Positions 25,205 through 35,265 of a stretch of DNA of 64,000 bases are shown here, piece by piece. The position numbers were made by a program, and so were the translations under genes. This stretch comes from Ascidiaceihabitans sp039975415 (GTDB taxonomy: Bacteria > Pseudomonadota > Alphaproteobacteria > Rhodobacterales > Rhodobacteraceae). Within the stretch, counting starts at the first letter, position 1. Every line of letters starts with the position of its first letter. Location: the NCBI RefSeq assembly GCF_039975415.1, contig NZ_JBDWHD010000002.1; one strand, 5' to 3'. The notes under the pieces are model-generated. The model ran no database searches. It was not told where the DNA came from and saw only the letters and a list, made by a program, of their open reading frames with translations.

Positions 25205-26356
25205 TCAGGCATCCACACGCAACTCTTCAACATCGTCACGGCACGTCAGCTTTTCCAGCCAAGTCTGCGGAATGCCTTTGTCCCCACCAACACCGTACAC
25301 CGCCCCACACAACGCCCCAACCAATATCGCGCGCCCACAATTGTCGCCCCCTGCATAGATGTTGCGGCGCACAGCGGCAGTGAAGCTGCCAGCAGTCATC
25401 ACATTGTGCACAGCCGCAGGGACGCCATAGTCCAGATCGCAGGCCAATCCGAAATGACGTGTGACAGAATTTGCATCTTCGTCCATGCGGCCCAGCGCAT
25501 TCGCCAACAAAGTGTCCACCTCTGGACTGGCTTCTGCGCGGCCAGCATCAACAAGCTGGCGCACTGTGTCACCGTGAACAGCCCGCTGCATCATGCGCGC
25601 AACCACTCGCCCGTGCGCCTGCGCCGTGGGATGATCGTTGGTGGTTCGCACCGCAGACCATGCATCCTGCAGCACGCCATCGCCATTATCCCGCGCAAAG
25701 CATCCTGCCAATCCCGGCAGTTTTGAAATCGCAGGCAATTGCACGTCCCAAGCCCCGAAAACCGGTTTCATTGCCAAAATTTCATCCAGAACCCGAAAGC
25801 CATAGTCAACCGTTGCATCATCATCATGCGTCAATCGCACCGCTTGTTCGAATTCAGTGCGCAAAACAGGGCCAGAGAACTGTCCCGTTAAAGCCAAAGC
25901 CTTTGTCATCATCGCGACAGTCACTTTGGGATTTCCATGGAAGGCAATACCTTTGACCTGCGCCAAAGCGGCGTCTTCAGCACGCAGGAAATTGTTCAAA
26001 GTCTCTCTGGTGGCGTGATCAATGTATCCGGTAAACGCACCGCCATAACCGAAATGGCTGCGAAATGCGGCGGCGTAATGTGACGCATCGTAGGTGCCGT
26101 CATTTGCGGCAACCGAACGCAACAGGACCAGTGCTTGTTCACCATATTGGGACAAATCGCCGACTTTACGCCCCTCATGGGCGAAATAGCCCGGTACGCC
26201 CTGATAATCCGCAGCATTCGGGGCACGAAACTCCGGAGTAGACGGGGCAAGTTTGGCAATGTGATCTTGATCGTAGATCCAATGTGTTCCCATGGTCGCG
26301 GCGTCTGCAACAAGTGCGCCAAGAACAAGGTTTTTTGCGCGTTCTTTTACAAGCAT
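25205..26356 (-). CDS. ADP-ribosylglycohydrolase family protein
   Basis: About 383 residues with the start at ATG 26356, behind GGGA; an upstream GTG at 26380 is less likely. ARH/DraG-like markers are GALVADAATMGTHWIYD at the N-terminus and the C-terminal metal site AGGDNCGRAILVGALCGAVY, which in the family reads GGDTD; here the second Asp position is altered to Cys-Gly. Family members remove ADP-ribose from proteins or handle related ligands. Substrate unknown. Confidence 0.84.
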   Translation of the reverse strand: MLVKERAKNLVLGALVADAATMGTHWIYDQDHIAKLAPSTPEFRAPNAADYQGVPGYFAHEGRKVGDLSQYGEQALVLLRSVAANDGTYDASHYAAAFRSHFGYGGAFTGYIDHATRETLNNFLRAEDAALAQVKGIAFHGNPKVTVAMMTKALALTGQFSGPVLRTEFEQAVRLTHDDDATVDYGFRVLDEILAMKPVFGAWDVQLPAISKLPGLAGCFARDNGDGVLQDAWSAVRTTNDHPTAQAHGRVVARMMQRAVHGDTVRQLVDAGRAEASPEVDTLLANALGRMDEDANSVTRHFGLACDLDYGVPAAVHNVMTAGSFTAAVRRNIYAGGDNCGRAILVGALCGAVYGVGGDKGIPQTWLEKLTCRDDVEELRVDA

Positions 26357-26579
26357 GACGTTTCCCAAAAAATCTGACACTTCAAACTGACCAGATCATA
26401 TGGCCTGCGTTCTATCCAGAGTGTTTCGATCACAAAACCTTTTGAAAGGTCCAGGGATCACGCAAACCCAAAAGAAATCCCCCCCTATGGAACCAGCGCT
26501 TTTGTAGCATAACACCTGGGGCCCTCTGCGCATTGAAAGCGTGAACAACCGGACACTACGGAGACAGACCCTCTCATGA

Positions 26580-26603
26580 CAAAAGGGCCCGAAGGCCCTT
26601 TTG
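26580..26603 (-). terminator. Intrinsic terminator of groESL
   Basis: A perfect stem, AAAAGGGCC and GGCCCTTTT around a TTCG loop on the minus strand, 50 bases after the groEL stop. Confidence 0.9.
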
Positions 26604-26652
26604 CATTTCTGTTTGCGTCGTGCAGACAGGCTTTGGTTTTACCAAAGTCGTC

Positions 26653-28293
<1,641 letters not shown>

Positions 28294-28332
28294 GTTGTTT
28301 CTCCTTAAGAGTATTCAAATATCGAGAGGGGC

Positions 28333-28350
28333 GGTGCATTGAAATGCACC
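28333..28350. repeat. Short hairpin between groES and groEL
   Basis: GGTGCATT-GA-AATGCACC, followed by TTAC. It matches 32825-32842 except for a compensating base-pair change. It may be an intercistronic processing or stability element, or a small intergenic repeat. Confidence 0.5.
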
Positions 28351-28371
28351 TTACGAGACAACCGAAAAGGT

Positions 28372-28659
28372 TTACTCGATGATGCCCATGATGTCGGATT
28401 CTTTCATCATCAAAAGCTCTTCGCCTTCAACGGTGACTTCTGTTCCGGACCATTTGCCGAACAGGATTTTGTCGCCGGCTTTAACAGCCATTGCGATCAG
28501 TTCGCCGCTGTCTTTACGGGCGCCTTCGCCTGTAGACACAACTTCGCCTTCGCTTGGTTTCTCTTTCGCGCTTTCGGGAATGATCAACCCGCCAGCTGTT
28601 TTTTCGTCGCTTTCGGTGCGGCGTACCAGCACACGGTCATGAAGCGGTTTCAATGCCAT
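28372..28659 (-). CDS. groES: Co-chaperonin GroES
   Basis: 10-kDa lid of the GroEL chamber, 95 residues. MALKPLHDRVLVRR at the N-terminus, the mobile loop ESDEKTAGGLIIPESAKEKP and the C-terminal KSDIMGIIE-like ESDIMGIIE are diagnostic. First gene of groESL. Confidence 0.98.
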   Translation of the reverse strand: MALKPLHDRVLVRRTESDEKTAGGLIIPESAKEKPSEGEVVSTGEGARKDSGELIAMAVKAGDKILFGKWSGTEVTVEGEELLMMKESDIMGIIE

Positions 28660-28715
28660 CTTTGTAGCTCCTCAAAGGATCAAAGTTTCTCCCTGACCTT
28701 GGTCGTCCAAGGCCG

Positions 28716-28742
28716 TTAGCACTCAATCAATTCGAGTGATAA
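28716..28742 (-). promoter_or_regulatory. CIRCE operator (HrcA site) upstream of groES
   Basis: TTAGCACTC, nine bases, GAGTGATAA: the classical CIRCE inverted repeat with one mismatch in the second half-site (GAGTGCTAA expected). It is 57 bases ahead of the groES ATG and just downstream of the promoter, where HrcA binding blocks transcription. Confidence 0.92.
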
Positions 28743-28749
28743 CGGCGCA

Positions 28750-28778
28750 TAGCTAGGCATGTGTATGGGGCGAGTCAA
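28750..28778 (-). promoter_or_regulatory. groESL promoter
   Basis: On the minus strand TTGACT (28778-28773), 17 bases, TAGCTA (28755-28750). The wider CCTTGAC ... CTAGCTAT pattern also suits a sigma-32 (RpoH) promoter, so both sigma factors may use it, as known for alphaproteobacterial groESL. Confidence 0.7.
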
Positions 28779-28902
28779 GGAAAGGGACCGTAAAAGTTTT
28801 GCAAAAATGCGAAACAGAAATGCCGTGACAAGAAACCTGCTGTTAGCTTGCTTTGTATTAACCATCGCACCTGACGGGATTAGCAGTTTCAGGAGTGCGA
28901 CA

Positions 28903-29879
28903 ATGGCGACGGTAAATGGTGGCAGCGGCAGTGAAAACATCAACACCGAAAGTGAAAACGACTCCATAAACTGAGGCGGCGGGAATGATACCGTCACTTC
29001 TAACGTTGGCAATGATACTGTTAGCACTGGCAGCGGTGCAGATTTCGTTGAGTCCCGGGCGGGCAATGATCGCGTCTACTCTGGTGGCGGCAATGATACA
29101 GTCAACGCCGGCGAAGGAGACGATTATGTCGATAGTTGAACTGGCGACGATTCCATCAGTGGCGGGGACGGCAGCGACGCCATTCTAGGTTATTCGGGCG
29201 ATGACACCATCGACGGCGGTGCAGGCAATGATAGCATTGAAGGCGGTCGAGGTGACAACAGCATTTTCGGAGGGACCGGGGACGATACGATCTATGGGGG
29301 CAGTGGAAACGACACCATCACCTCATCCGAAACCGATCAAGCACCTGTTGCCATTGAACGGCTCACGCAGCACCACAAGGTTTGCACGTTGACCATGGGG
29401 CACAAAGGGTGTGTACCGTTTTGTCCAATACCGCCCCGGGTTATGGAAGGCACGCGCCAATTGTGATCCAGTCCGGAATGCTTGGCAACAAAGCCGCGTT
29501 GACCGTCTCTCCCGCACACCGCATGATGCTTAGGGACACGCAAGCAGAAGTTATGTTTGGGCAGGCCGAAGTCTTGGCAACTGCAAAATCACTATGCGAC
29601 GGCAAAACCGTTTATCGTATGCCAGTGGTCCACATCACCTACGACCATGTCGTCCTGTCCCGCCATGAGATTATCTTCGCCGAAGGCTGTGCCACTGAAA
29701 GCGACCAAACCGATGGCACCCACTCCCAACCAAGCGCAGATCACAACAAATCCGCCACAGATTTCTTACAAAGCCCGATGGCTTGTATCAGACCCAGTTT
29801 GCGTCATTTTGAAGTTCAGCTTTTAAGAAGTTTACAACGCAGCTGGACCTGTCCGCGCCATGACCTGCAAGCAGCCTAG
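28903..29879 (+). pseudogene. Decayed RTX-repeat / Hint-domain protein gene
   Basis: ATG 28903 follows AGGAG. The frame then encodes hemolysin-type Ca-binding nonapeptides (GGxGNDTV, GGAGNDSIEGG, GGSGNDTI) but is broken by TGA at 28972-28974 and 29137-29139. At both places the repeat rhythm expects Gly, so a GGA-to-TGA change is the simplest reading. After about 29340 homology moves to another frame: GRHAPIVIQSGMLGN, LTVSPAHRMMLRD, LFG-like MFGQAEVLATAK, and YDHVVLSRHEIIFAEGCATES are the C-terminal part of a Hint_2 domain; the N-terminal Hint part is mostly missing. The tail CIRPSLRHFEVQLL is also typical. Intact relatives are secreted type I RTX proteins of Roseobacters. Confidence 0.8.
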
Positions 29880-29944
29880 CGTATAGGTGTTGCAGCATAG
29901 GCAACAGGCCCATATCCTGCACACAATCAGCAACAGGAGCCGCA

Positions 29945-30934
29945 ATGCGCGCCATCACAGCCCTTTGTCTTAGTCTATTTTTGTGCGGCACATCCGCTTG
30001 GGCAGCCTGCACGGGCGTCGACTTGCGCGACCAATTATCGGCATCACAATCATCCGACCTGCAGAGCCGGTTGAGGGATCAACCTTTCCGGCACGGCAAT
30101 CACTGGGTTGCGACGAAGGAAGATGTGCGTTTGAACATCATCGGCACCTTGCACCTGGACGACCCTCGTCATGACGCCATCGTGAAACAGCTAAAACCCG
30201 TTTTACAAGGCGCAGATCTACTTCTTGTGGAGGCGACCGAGGCGGAAGAAAAGGCCCTGGAAAACGCCATGGCGCTGCAGCCGGACGTGATGTTTATCCA
30301 GACAGGGCCAAGCCTGATCGACATGATGTCTGCCGAAGAGTGGGCCGCATTGTCCGAAGCAGCACAGGCCCGTGGAATTCCTTCTTTCATGGCTGCAAAA
30401 TTTCAGCCTTGGTACTTAAGTCTAGTGTTGGGGCTGCCCCCTTGTGTGATGCAGCAAATGGCGCAAGGCGGGCGCGGATTGGATCATCGCATCATGGCAG
30501 AGGCGAAGAAAGCCGGGGTACCGACAGCCGCGTTAGAGCCTTGGGATACATTGTTTGAAATCTTCGGTAACGATCCGATCGAAGACCAGATCGAAATGCT
30601 AAAATTGTCGGTAATGCCTATCAAAGCCGCCGAAGACACGGTTGCCACTTTGGTCGCGCAATACTTCGATGAAGATCACGGCGCCGTCATGGACACATCG
30701 CGTGTGATCACCAGGGCGCAGGTCGATATGGCACCCGTTGCTTTCGATACGGCCTTTGATGCGCTTCTGGAGAACTTGCTTGTGGCACGCAATCTGGCGT
30801 GGATGGATGTGATTGCAGCACAAAAAGACACCCGTATCGTGATTGCTGTTGGGGCGGGGCATTTATCAGGGCCGCACGGAATTTTACAAATGTTGCAAAA
30901 CGTCGGATATAAAATGGAACGTCAGCCGTTCTGA
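29945..30934 (+). CDS. TraB/GumN family protein
   Basis: A 329-residue exported protein: signal peptide MRAITALCLSLFLCGTSAWAA, then the TraB/Tiki-like core: IIGTLHLDDPR, LLLVEATEAEEKAL and the C-terminal GAGHLSGPHGILQML. Animal Tiki proteins are metalloproteases with the same fold; in bacteria the role is unresolved. It starts 65 bases after the pseudogene. Confidence 0.87.
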   Translation: MRAITALCLSLFLCGTSAWAACTGVDLRDQLSASQSSDLQSRLRDQPFRHGNHWVATKEDVRLNIIGTLHLDDPRHDAIVKQLKPVLQGADLLLVEATEAEEKALENAMALQPDVMFIQTGPSLIDMMSAEEWAALSEAAQARGIPSFMAAKFQPWYLSLVLGLPPCVMQQMAQGGRGLDHRIMAEAKKAGVPTAALEPWDTLFEIFGNDPIEDQIEMLKLSVMPIKAAEDTVATLVAQYFDEDHGAVMDTSRVITRAQVDMAPVAFDTAFDALLENLLVARNLAWMDVIAAQKDTRIVIAVGAGHLSGPHGILQMLQNVGYKMERQPF

Positions 30935-30953
30935 GAGCCTCGCCATTCTGGTG

Positions 30954-31634
30954 CTAACTGCTGCCTAGAATTTGTCCAGAAGCAGAAACTGCATCAGCCC
31001 CAAGGGGCGTCAGTCCGTAAACGCCTTTTTCAACCTTTTCAAACCAACCATAGTGATTGTCACGCATCATTGTCGTAGCCCGCGCGACTTGGGTTTCACG
31101 GGCCACATCGGCACCACGGCACGCGCCCACTTCAAAAAGGTATAGCGCGACCTTGATTGCATCCTGTCGATAGGCAGTTATCAATCCAACACGGGTCTGA
31201 CCGCCATCATTGGGATCACCCACCCGTCCTGCAAACTCTTTCAACAAACGTGCTTCCCGTTTGGCAGATTTACGTGGTGCATAGGGCCCGGGATCACAAT
31301 GAACTTGAACAAGACCATCAGCAATCCTGACTGTAATCAAACCCAAACCCAAACGACGGGCCAATTTGGTCATGTCTTTTACGGATTTCAAAAACCGTTT
31401 GCCCGATCCGTCTGCAACGGCCATGTAAACGTCATCGGTGACAGACAATCGCGCAACGCATTGGTGCACCAAGGTCAGCGAAAATCCCAGCTTAAGCTCG
31501 ACGATAACGGCAGGTTCTGCACCGCGCACCGCAACCACATCAGCAGCACCAACTTCGGATTTCACGACATACCCCTGCCCTTCTAAGAAGGTTTTGATTG
31601 GCGGGTACAAATCGGTCTCTTTAAATGCGTCCAT
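30954..31634 (-). CDS. DUF2161 protein (PD-(D/E)XK-like)
   Basis: 226 residues. The N-terminal half, VVKSEVGAADVVAVRGAEPA then VIVELKLGFS, has a D ... E-x-K spacing of restriction-endonuclease-like folds (GAADVVAV, VELKLG). The C-terminal half (TRVGLITAYRQDAIKVALYL, then a winged-helix-like MMRDNHYGWFEKVEKGVYGLT) fits a small DNA-binding domain. Annotated elsewhere as a DUF2161 putative phosphodiesterase. Role unknown; lies divergent from ppaC. Confidence 0.82.
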   Translation of the reverse strand: MDAFKETDLYPPIKTFLEGQGYVVKSEVGAADVVAVRGAEPAVIVELKLGFSLTLVHQCVARLSVTDDVYMAVADGSGKRFLKSVKDMTKLARRLGLGLITVRIADGLVQVHCDPGPYAPRKSAKREARLLKEFAGRVGDPNDGGQTRVGLITAYRQDAIKVALYLFEVGACRGADVARETQVARATTMMRDNHYGWFEKVEKGVYGLTPLGADAVSASGQILGSS

Positions 31635-31754
31635 ACAGGCGTCGTAGCAGGGTTTTGCCCAAGCGCCCAGAGAGGTGACAATATCCGCAACACCAGAGAG
31701 AACCCTGAAAATGGTCCAGACCTACAACACAAGACCCATAACAACGTTGCGCCG

Positions 31755-31803
31755 ATTCTTTTCGCCAAAAATATCCCGGGGAGTTTGAGGGGCAGCGCCC
31801 CTC
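31755..31803 (-). repeat. Dispersed intergenic repeat, copy B
   Basis: On the minus strand a GAGGGGC-GCT-GCCCCTC hairpin (31803-31787) is followed by the same 27-base core as copy A (31781-31755). It sits in the divergent gap between DUF2161 and ppaC. Confidence 0.75.
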
Positions 31804-31896
31804 ATCAATGAAACGGCAAAAAATGCCGCAGGTGACAACCGCGATAAGCAATCCTATAAGGCGCGTAAATCAGACGCTTTGAGCAGGAATACACCC

Positions 31897-32817
31897 ATGA
31901 CAACTCTCGTTTTTGGCCACAAATCACCAGACACCGACAGTACAGGCAGCCCCATTATTTGGGCGTGGTATCTCAACGAGATCAAAGGCCAATCCGCCAA
32001 ACCAGTTCTCTTGGGTGAGCCGAACACAGAAGCGACCTTTGTGCTGAAACGCTGGAATTTGGACAAACCAGAAATCGTGTCCGACGTTGCGGCAGACACC
32101 CCAGTGGTCATCGTCGATACGAACAACCCCGCTGAATTGCCTGCAGGGATCAACGATTGCGATATCACTGCTATCATTGATCACCACAAACTGGTGGGTG
32201 GGCTGGAAACCAAAGGCCCCATCGACATCCGGATCGAACCCTTGGCATGCACGGCCACGATCATGTGGAAAATGATCGGCAAAGACATGGCGCAAATGCC
32301 CAAAGACGTGAAAGGGGCAATGTTGTCGTGCATCTTGTCGGACACACTAGAGTTCCGCAGCCCCACAACGACACAAGAAGACAAAGCCATCGCCTATGAT
32401 CTGGCCAAAGATTTGGACGTCGACATTTCCGCCTATGCTGCGGAAATGTTCGAAGCCAAATCAGATGTGTCCGCCTTCTCGGACGCGGAATTGCTGCGCA
32501 TGGACAGCAAGGAATACGAAGTTGACGGCAAACAATTCCGTGTGTCCGTTCTGGAAACCACTGCACCGCAAATCCTGATTGACCGTAAGGATAGCCTTAT
32601 GGCGTCCATGCCGGGTGTTGCCACCGAAGATGGTGCGGATCAGGTGCTTTTGTTTGTCATCGACATTCTGAACGAAGAAGCGACGTTGCTGGTTCCTAAT
32701 GATCTGGTCAAAACAGTCGCGGAGAAAAGTTTTGATGCGACGGTCAAGGGCGACACTGTTGTGTTGCCAGGCATCATGAGCCGTAAAAAGCAGATCATAC
32801 CAAACCTGAAAGTATGA
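31897..32817 (+). CDS. ppaC: Manganese-dependent (class II) inorganic pyrophosphatase
   Basis: Hydrolyses pyrophosphate with a DHH-type Mn site. The 306-residue product starts at ATG 31897 after AGGAA. Motifs: VFGHKSPDTDS (H and D ligands), VIVDTNNPAELP, AIIDHHKLVGG (DHH), LSDTLEFRSPT and the C-terminal SRKKQIIP that binds substrate. Class II enzymes are patchy among proteobacteria. Confidence 0.95.
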   Translation: MTTLVFGHKSPDTDSTGSPIIWAWYLNEIKGQSAKPVLLGEPNTEATFVLKRWNLDKPEIVSDVAADTPVVIVDTNNPAELPAGINDCDITAIIDHHKLVGGLETKGPIDIRIEPLACTATIMWKMIGKDMAQMPKDVKGAMLSCILSDTLEFRSPTTTQEDKAIAYDLAKDLDVDISAYAAEMFEAKSDVSAFSDAELLRMDSKEYEVDGKQFRVSVLETTAPQILIDRKDSLMASMPGVATEDGADQVLLFVIDILNEEATLLVPNDLVKTVAEKSFDATVKGDTVVLPGIMSRKKQIIPNLKV

Positions 32818-32824
32818 TCGGTGT

Positions 32825-32842
32825 GGTGCAGTGAACTGCACC
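32825..32842. repeat. Short hairpin after ppaC, second copy
   Basis: GGTGCAG-TGAA-CTGCACC followed by TTAC. It differs from 28333-28350 by a G-C to T-A pair swap that keeps the stem and the TGAA core. Confidence 0.5.
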
Positions 32843-32861
32843 TTACTGACCTGTGATCTCG

Positions 32862-32893
32862 TAAGGCGCACCTTGGTGCGCCTTATTGTTTTT
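32862..32893 (+). terminator. Intrinsic terminator of ppaC
   Basis: TAAGGCGCACC pairs perfectly with GGTGCGCCTTA around a two-base centre, then TTGTTTTT. Confidence 0.85.
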
Positions 32894-32976
32894 CAAAGAA
32901 TACATGTTGGGATCCGTCCAGATGCGTTGTTCATGAACCGCAACTGTGATTTGACCCACGCCAAAGGAGCCTCCTA

Positions 32977-33852
32977 ATGACCCAGATCATCACTGCTTTG
33001 TCCGAAGTGTCCCAACGCTACGACGCACTTTTTGTCGATTTGTGGGGCTGCGTCCACAACGGTGTTACAGCCCATGTCCCTGCTGTTGAGGCGTTGCAAG
33101 CCTACCGCAAAACTGGTGGGAAAGTGGTCTTGGTCACCAACTCACCCAAACCACGTGCCGGGGTCGCAGACCAGCTGTTGGGCTTTGGTGTTCCCGCTGA
33201 TGCCTATGACACCATCGCCACATCTGGCGATTCCGCACGGTCCGCGATGTTTCGGGGTGCCGTTGGTGAAAAGGTGTTCTTTATGGGCGAAGAACGGCGT
33301 GATGCGCAGTTTTTTGAGCCACTTAGCCTGTTGGACACCCCTTTGGACATTTCGCGTGTGCCCCTGCAGGAGGCCACGGGCATCGTTTGCTGCGGCCCTT
33401 TTGATCCGATGGCCGACCCTGACGTCAATCGTGCCGACTTTCTGTATGCCAAGCAAAAAGGCATGAAATTGCTCTGTGCAAATCCTGACATTGTTGTGGA
33501 CCGCGGCGACGTGCGTGAATGGTGTGCGGGCGCTTTGGCCCAATTGTACACAGAGATGGGCGGCGAAAGCCTGTATTTCGGCAAACCCCACCCCCCTATC
33601 TATGATCTTGCGCGCCGCCGGCTTGCAGAACTTGGTGCGGATATTCCAGACACACGTATATTGGCCATCGGCGACGGGGTCCTGACCGACATCAAAGGGG
33701 CCATTGGTGAAGACATTGATTCCCTATTCATCTCGGGCGGATTGGCCGCGTCAGAAACAAAAACAATCACCCAACCTGACCCAAATCTTCTAAGTGCCTA
33801 TTTAGAAAAAGAAATGTCATCGCCAACCTTCACAATAGGACATTTGCGCTGA
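32977..33852 (+). CDS. TIGR01459 family HAD-type hydrolase
   Basis: A 291-residue HAD-superfamily phosphatase of the NagD-like IIA type. Motif I is FVDLWGCVHNG, where the second Asp of DxD is replaced by Trp and the next Gly/Cys, as the family shows; motif II LVTNSPKP; cap region; motif III GKPHPPIYDLA and motif IV AIGDGVLTDIKGA. Substrate unknown. The RBS is GGAG at 32966-32969. Confidence 0.86.
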   Translation: MTQIITALSEVSQRYDALFVDLWGCVHNGVTAHVPAVEALQAYRKTGGKVVLVTNSPKPRAGVADQLLGFGVPADAYDTIATSGDSARSAMFRGAVGEKVFFMGEERRDAQFFEPLSLLDTPLDISRVPLQEATGIVCCGPFDPMADPDVNRADFLYAKQKGMKLLCANPDIVVDRGDVREWCAGALAQLYTEMGGESLYFGKPHPPIYDLARRRLAELGADIPDTRILAIGDGVLTDIKGAIGEDIDSLFISGGLAASETKTITQPDPNLLSAYLEKEMSSPTFTIGHLR

Positions 33853-33940
33853 CCCTTTTTTCGCTTGATTTTCTGCGCCTGCAAAGTAATTAAGTTACTT
33901 GAAACTGGCGGCAGGCGTCAGAAAGTTACCGGAGCGTGAA

Positions 33941-34384
33941 ATGTTGGACAATCTTCCCCGCGGCACCATCTGCATTGAAGACATCGAAATGGGCATGACC
34001 CGCTACTTGCGCAAACAAGTCACCGACAAAGACATTGAAATGTTCGCCGAGGTGTCGACCGACCACAATCCGGTCCATCTGGATGACGAATACGCACAAG
34101 ACACGATTTTTGAGGGCCGCATCGCCCATGGCATGCTAACTGCAGGGTTGATTTCCGCCGTCATCGGAGAACAGTTGCCCGGTCATGGCACCATTTACAT
34201 GGGGCAAAATCTCAAGTTTCTGGCCCCTGTGCGCCCCGGTGACATGGTCTATGCCGAGGTTAAAGTCATCGACATCGAGATCTCCAAACGTCGTGTGAAA
34301 CTGGACTGCCATTGCTCTGTCGATGGTAAGAAAGTGGTCATTGGCGAAGCCACCGTCATGGCGCCGTCGCGTAAATTCGATTGA
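33941..34384 (+). CDS. MaoC-family (R)-specific enoyl-CoA hydratase
   Basis: A 147-residue single hot-dog protein. ATG 33941 follows GGAG; the longer in-frame start was dropped. Catalytic motif DHNPVHLDDEYAQDTIFEGR then IAHGMLTAGL carries the Asp and His of PhaJ-type hydratases that make (R)-3-hydroxyacyl-CoA. No PHA synthase gene is nearby. A short inverted repeat AAGTAA/TTACTT (33884-33900) precedes it and could be an operator. Confidence 0.88.
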   Translation: MLDNLPRGTICIEDIEMGMTRYLRKQVTDKDIEMFAEVSTDHNPVHLDDEYAQDTIFEGRIAHGMLTAGLISAVIGEQLPGHGTIYMGQNLKFLAPVRPGDMVYAEVKVIDIEISKRRVKLDCHCSVDGKKVVIGEATVMAPSRKFD

Positions 34385-34470
34385 TCTAGCCTTACGTCAC
34401 CCTACGCCACGTCAACCTTTACACACGACCAAACAACGCTTTTCATCATATCCATCCAAAGGAGGATGCT

Positions 34471-35202
34471 ATGAAAGAAACGCTGCGGGTGCTGATGCAC
34501 ATGGGGTCATTGCAACGGCTTTTGCCGTTTTGGTTGCTTGGGGTGGCCCTTATGGTCTGGGTGCCTTCCTTATGGATCCTGCCCGCTTTGGTCTGGGGCG
34601 GTGTCATGCAATTTTTTGTTGAATACGCGATGCACCGTTTCTTGTTGCACCGTGCGCCCCCAACCGATCAAAGCCCCTTCAACGCATTGTACCGCAGCCA
34701 CATCGGCCATCATGAATTTCCAAACACGCCGGAATTCTTCACCGGTGACGACCACTGGTATCCAGTGCGGTTCGGGCTTTTGTCTTTGGCCCTGCACGTC
34801 GGGGTTTTGGGATGGATTGTAGGATTTCAAACGGCCCTCTGGTTTTCGATCATCGCCATTTTTGTCGGATCAGTCAGCGCGTTTGCCTTTTACGAATTTT
34901 GTCATACCCTAGCGCATCTTAAAGTCCCCAAAGGCTGGTTTGGCACTCAAATCACCCAAAGCCACCTGCGCCATCACTTCAACGACCATGATGCGACCTT
35001 TCATGTGTCCTTCGGCATGGGATGGATAGATCGGGTGTTTGGCACCGGATACAACAGGGAAACCGCCCGCGACCGGTTCGATGCAGAAACCAATCTAAGC
35101 ATGGGCATGGACCCTGAAGACTTGCGTTTGGTTACGGCACGCAAGGCCTATGGCTTGCCTGCATCACCGCGCCCGCGCAAAGGATCAACGCAAGCGCAGT
35201 GA
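34471..35202 (+). CDS. Sterol desaturase / fatty-acid hydroxylase superfamily
   Basis: 243 residues with four hydrophobic segments and the histidine clusters that bind a di-iron centre: HRFLLH, HIGHH, HTLAH and HLRHH. Members insert oxygen or desaturate lipids (sterols, fatty acids, carotenoids, ornithine lipids). The substrate is undecided. The RBS AAAGGAGG is strong. Confidence 0.87.
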   Translation: MKETLRVLMHMGSLQRLLPFWLLGVALMVWVPSLWILPALVWGGVMQFFVEYAMHRFLLHRAPPTDQSPFNALYRSHIGHHEFPNTPEFFTGDDHWYPVRFGLLSLALHVGVLGWIVGFQTALWFSIIAIFVGSVSAFAFYEFCHTLAHLKVPKGWFGTQITQSHLRHHFNDHDATFHVSFGMGWIDRVFGTGYNRETARDRFDAETNLSMGMDPEDLRLVTARKAYGLPASPRPRKGSTQAQ

Positions 35203-35265
35203 AGGCGCGGCGATTGTGCCTCATGCCCGCTTGCACCCTTCGCCCTCCAAGGCTAGGCATGTCGC

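Noticed and set aside
28985..29188. Separate small gene inside the RTX region
   Set aside because: It is an off-frame reading of the RTX repeats; the repeat-encoding frame is the one starting at 28903.
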